DNA from: Paramecium octaurelia
Taxonomy: Eukaryota; Ciliophora; Oligohymenophorea; Peniculida; Parameciidae
Length of the DNA: 64,000 nucleotides
NCBI GenBank assembly: GCA_905182995.1
Contig: CAJJDP010000067.1
Span: forward strand, 321,679 to 385,678
Reading direction: 5' to 3'
Part shown: one piece after another, positions 60,193-64,000 of the stretch
Position numbering within the stretch: the stretch's first letter is position 1
How the letters are laid out: each line of letters opens with the position of its first letter
Program-made: the position numbers and the translations under genes
Notes under the pieces: generated by a model
The model's database searches: none
Seen by the model: only the letters and a program-made list of their open reading frames with translations
What the model was told of the DNA's origin: nothing

Positions 60193-62399
60193 CATTTGTA
60201 CTTAGATCTAATTATTGAGATGCAAGTACTCATAATGCTTAAGCCTAGTCCAAAATTTCTATAAACCCTAACAAGTAATCCTGTAGGAAGAAATGATTTA
60301 ATCCAATAAATATGCTAAGTCACTTATGAGTAAAACTGCACTTAAGCCTTGTAATGCTAAATGAATAATGAGTCTTGATAGCCTTTAGCTACAGTCAAAT
60401 AATCCAGCAACTAGTTTGTGTTTCACAAGTGTAGTCTACTGTAAGTTGCTTTATTAGGTAAACCCTAGGCTCAATGCACCTATCAAAATATGTTCTTTGT
60501 GGGAAGCTACGAAGTACTTGCAGTAAAACATCCAGTGAATGAATCACAATGTGTTGCAACAAAAGAAAAAGCTTCCTATTTGAATAATTAATAATATATG
60601 TGCATCGCTATTACGTCATGCAATTAATACCTGAGTCAGCCTGCAAATTGAGATTAAACTTTAGCTTAGGGAACTGTTTTTTGCAAACCATAACAAGTGT
60701 AACCCTCTTTGAATATTTTTCCGTCAGCTTGATGTCAATCAACTACAATCATGTTTGTTAACTGGCTATTAAATGCTTTTTGTTAGCACTCTATCTTTGA
60801 ATTTGCCCCAAGCTAATGATTCGCCAAATATTTATTGAAAAGGTAAATTTTCTCCCAACTAAGAACTGGACTTGTGGAATTTGTTATCCTTGTTTGATCA
60901 ATCTAATTCCAGTCTACTCGGGTTGTGCTAATGTTATCAAAAATTACTCAGGCTGACTGGTTAATCTTTTGTTTTAGTGAAGTATAATAGACCAAATTAT
61001 CCAAGATCCAAAACAACATTTTCTTAAGAGTAATTTGAAAATATGACCTTAAAGGAAACATATCTAAGTGACACATCTTGAATTTAATTTAATGATTCTT
61101 CATGCTTTGTAGTAACTGTGTTTTACCAGTTAAAATATTTGAATTCAAACTTTATCTTAAATCTCTAAGATATTTATAACAATTAGTAATAATTGGGAAA
61201 AATTGTAAAAGCGTTTTTGAGCTAAACAAATTCAACTCTACGAAAATGTTTAACCATATCTCCAAAATAGAAATGAAAAACTTTGAGTATTTAATTAATG
61301 TAGTTAATAAAAATAGATTTTTATCGAACATTCAAAAAAATTCCTTGTCTTAGTACTTCTTATTCTACATCACAAGAATATTAGTTAATGTTACTTCCTG
61401 AAGTCTCAGAGTAAGGTTATATATGAATAGTCTGCTTGCATATACCTTTGTGTTGCTTGTATAACAGCTGCACAATTTATTATGATTATTGGACTTCTAA
61501 TGTTATTCAAAGAGCAACAATAAATTAATTAAAAATATTACATGTATGACACAATAAATAACCAGATAAGTGCACAATAAAACTGTCGGTATTATGATAT
61601 GATGCATTCCTCAATTTATAATTAGTTGATGCACTTTGAATTAATGTACTTCATTATTCTAGGTGTGTCGTTCTGAGTATATAGCATGCTCTAGTTTTCA
61701 TTAAAGAATAGCTTCTTCTTTTAAATCTAATAAGTTTAAGCACTTTCTTGCTGAAGAAATCTGAATCTGCCTATAAACATATGTTATAGCTGCTGAATAT
61801 ACAGGAATATCTTTTATTAGTGTCTAATCAAATAGAAATGACTAATTATTTAATCTATATCGTATTATAGTAAAAGAAGATTTTGTAAGAATCCTTGGAT
61901 TGACTTCATTATATTTTACTTTGATGAGCTCATTCTTGTAATTCTAGTATTTTTACTTTAATAATTAAATTACCAATATTATTTAATCATCATACTTTAG
62001 TGTTACATAATCTAATTTATGACTGTAAAATAAACTGTCTTATATAATTATCTTAGTAAAAAAGTAACTTAGACAAGAATTAATTAATGATATAGTGATA
62101 AACTGAATAGATCCTCTGATACCAGTTTTTCAAATATTTCTGCACAGACTAATAATACTAAAGTGACTGGCAAAGAATGGTATGTGGAAAAAGCACTTGT
62201 TTAGAAAAGAAATTGAGAATACCTGAACCTGCCTAATCTCATTTAAAGTGTATACGAGTCTTTTCCACCTGTTACTACAGAGGAGTGCATTGAGAACTTT
62301 ATTTTACAAACTTAAACATGAGCTTCTATATTTGTAGAAATGAGGGGAGCCACTAATAGATAGTGTTTAATTTAAGAAATATTCATGAAAGTGTAATAT
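60193..62399. other. Gene-poor region
   Basis: Some short Cys-containing plus-strand frames near 60200-60700 may continue the decayed antigen-like locus. Otherwise nothing was recognised: no clear gene, RNA, telomeric repeat or transposon end. Confidence 0.35.
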
Positions 62400-62950
62400 T
62401 GTAAATTGCTGTAAATTTGATAGTTCCAATTTTTATTTATTCTTGGCCATGGTTCTCATGATTCGAAATATAATACTGCTAACTCTAGAAACTGAACCAC
62501 CAGCAAAGTTTTCATCAATAGCTTCAGATAGAAGGTCAAGAAATTGCAAGAATATGATCAATTTCTTTGTTGATCAAGTGGCAGTTCTCTAAAAAGAGTT
62601 TGTTGCTCATCTTTAAGCTTTCTTTGGTCTAAGCCTATTTCTACCTCAATAATCTTCTAATTAATTTGATTAACTATTTGCTTTAATTCATTGGATATTA
62701 AATATATCAACTTTTTCATGTCCTTCATATAGTAAAATACATTAACCAAATCTGTTGTCAATAATTCCCATATAATTTGCTGTTTTATCGCTGGAAGTTC
62801 TGATAATGTTAGCAGAATCAGTAGAATTCAGCAACACCTCCCATTTCTGATAAGCAACAATTCGCTCTCATATTTGGTTTCTTTTGCCGGTTTCTATGCG
62901 AAGTAATCTGCTGATATTCCTGACTTGCTATTTTTAATATATATATAATG
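62400..62950 (-). pseudogene. Broken gene fragment, family unknown
   Basis: Four consecutive minus-strand segments read as good protein but in different frames: SGISADYFAQKPAKETKYES (about 62850-62935), IVAYQKWEVLLNSTDSANII (about 62780-62870), LIYLISNELKQIVNQINQKI with QRKLKDEQQTLFRELPLDQQ (about 62560-62730), and FLQFLDLLSEAIDENFAGGS with VSRVSSIIFRIMRTMAKNK (about 62430-62560). Adjacent pieces abut with small frame changes and no typical introns, as expected of a recently decayed gene. I could not identify the family. Confidence 0.45.
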
Positions 62951-64000
62951 TGTTTTCTTTGAAGAAATTAAATCGAAACAAGATTGATACATAGAAAAAT
63001 TGTATAAATAGGCTAACTACGATTTTCCTGTTTTCCTCTAGGTTCTATTTAACTATTGCTATTTTTGTTAATACAATTACAAATGGGAAGATCTCCTAAT
63101 AGCTCCTTAATTGTTCATTAAATTTGATAATAATTTTGTAATTAGGATTCGTTTTATTAGGTTCAGTAAAAATAACCACTGGTTCTGAAAGAAAAAGAAC
63201 AGTTGACTAAAAGAAAACTGCGCCTTCATTTAATTTAAAAGGAAATTAAATTAGCTAAATAAGCATTGCAACAGAATGTGCAGAGAACGAGCAAAATACA
63301 CTTAACTGATTTATAGAGAAGTAAATTATAGGATATTGGAAGTTACACTGCTCATATTCAATGACAGGACAACAATAAAACCTGTTAAGTATTATAATAT
63401 TAAACCCTTCACAAAAAGTGCCTATTAACAGAGACTAACTTAGATGATATGGAATTGTTTTTGTATCAGAAGATGAAGAAACATATTGTGATAAGTGTGG
63501 ATCAGATCAACATGCACCAACTTAATTTTACCAGGGTCAGTTAAAACTCAAACATCATGGGGAAACACCATTAATCAAAAAAATTACATAAAATCTTCAA
63601 TTTAATAGATTTAATGGGAAATGAAGCTAATAGGTAATTGAAATCCCTATTAAAATATGAGAATAATTTGTAATGACAAAATAAAAATACAAGAGAGAAC
63701 ATTTTATAAGCCTTTAAGAGCTGAGGAATAAGATTAGATTATTAAAGATATTGTGAAATCTAAGACCTATCATAAATAAATTAATGAGCTCCACTATTGG
63801 TGTGCATATATAATTAAATGTAGATATATAGCTTCGTTTATTTTGAGGAATCTGATCTAATATAAATTCTCCATGGTGCATCAACAATTCATATAATTAA
63901 CCTATTTTTAATATTTTTGACCAATACTTACTTTTAAAGACTTAGCAAGTTTAAAAAAACTATATTTTTTGAATAAAGTGCTAGATATTCTATTTAATTA
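62951..64000. other. Right-end region with coding-like plus-strand pieces
   Basis: A plus-strand segment near 63450-63620 reads GIVFVSEDEETYCDKCGSDQ, containing CxxC, then HHGETPLIKKITQNLQFNRF before a TGA. Another near 63700-63920 reads KPLRAEEQDQIIKDIVKSKT and ELHYWCAYIIKCRYIASFIL. They could be exons or remnants of a gene continuing beyond the window. No complete model is possible. Confidence 0.35.

Overview
The window reads as ciliate nuclear DNA, most likely Paramecium. Long reading frames appear only when TAA and TAG are read as glutamine and TGA is the sole stop. Genes carry many tiny introns (20-34 nt, GT..AG). A trichocyst matrix protein gene and decayed cysteine-rich surface-antigen-like sequence support the genus. 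Base composition is strongly AT-rich. The species cannot be told from the sequence alone, and all product names rest on motifs read by eye.

Layout. Bases 1-39,700 are gene-dense, on both strands, with gaps of tens to a few hundred bases. In order: sensor histidine kinase (cut by the left edge); Q-rich and coiled-coil proteins; a type I membrane protein; a TBC Rab-GAP; SRP68; a short coiled-coil protein; a cysteine-rich four-pass membrane protein; an STK32-like kinase; a tail-anchored protein; a MORN-repeat protein; a long coiled-coil protein; a trichocyst matrix protein; a Qa-SNARE-like protein; a tandem double glutathione transferase; a secreted beta-lactamase-fold hydrolase; a PG-rich-repeat protein; INO80C; LCMT1; a histidine phosphatase; an SLC35F6-like transporter; a lysosomal-type acid phosphatase; and a B-box plus GGGxYD-repeat protein. 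Membrane traffic (SRP68, TBC, SNARE, trichocyst) is well represented, but nothing suggests operons.

From about 39.7 kb to the right end the window is gene-poor. One confident gene stands out, a WD40 protein at 50.3-51.9 kb. The rest holds short ORFs of doubtful status, a GC-rich island at 41.2-41.8 kb, a decayed GGGxYD-repeat relative at 48 kb, cysteine-rich decayed sequence at 44.7-45.7 kb, and a decayed surface-antigen-like stretch at 58.5-60.2 kb. This suggests subtelomeric or germline-limited DNA; that is inference.

Assembly. Three single-N positions (12118, 33056, 54515) each join two copies of the same about 1.0-1.4 kb sequence. These look like unmerged contig overlaps, so several genes appear twice artificially. 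In the third pair one copy carries an extra 28 bp bounded by TA dinucleotides, the signature of a Paramecium internal eliminated sequence seen retained in one copy and absent from the other. This is the most interesting signal in the window. Because TGA is the only stop, random ORFs of 100-130 codons are expected here, so ORFs without recognisable domains are scored low.
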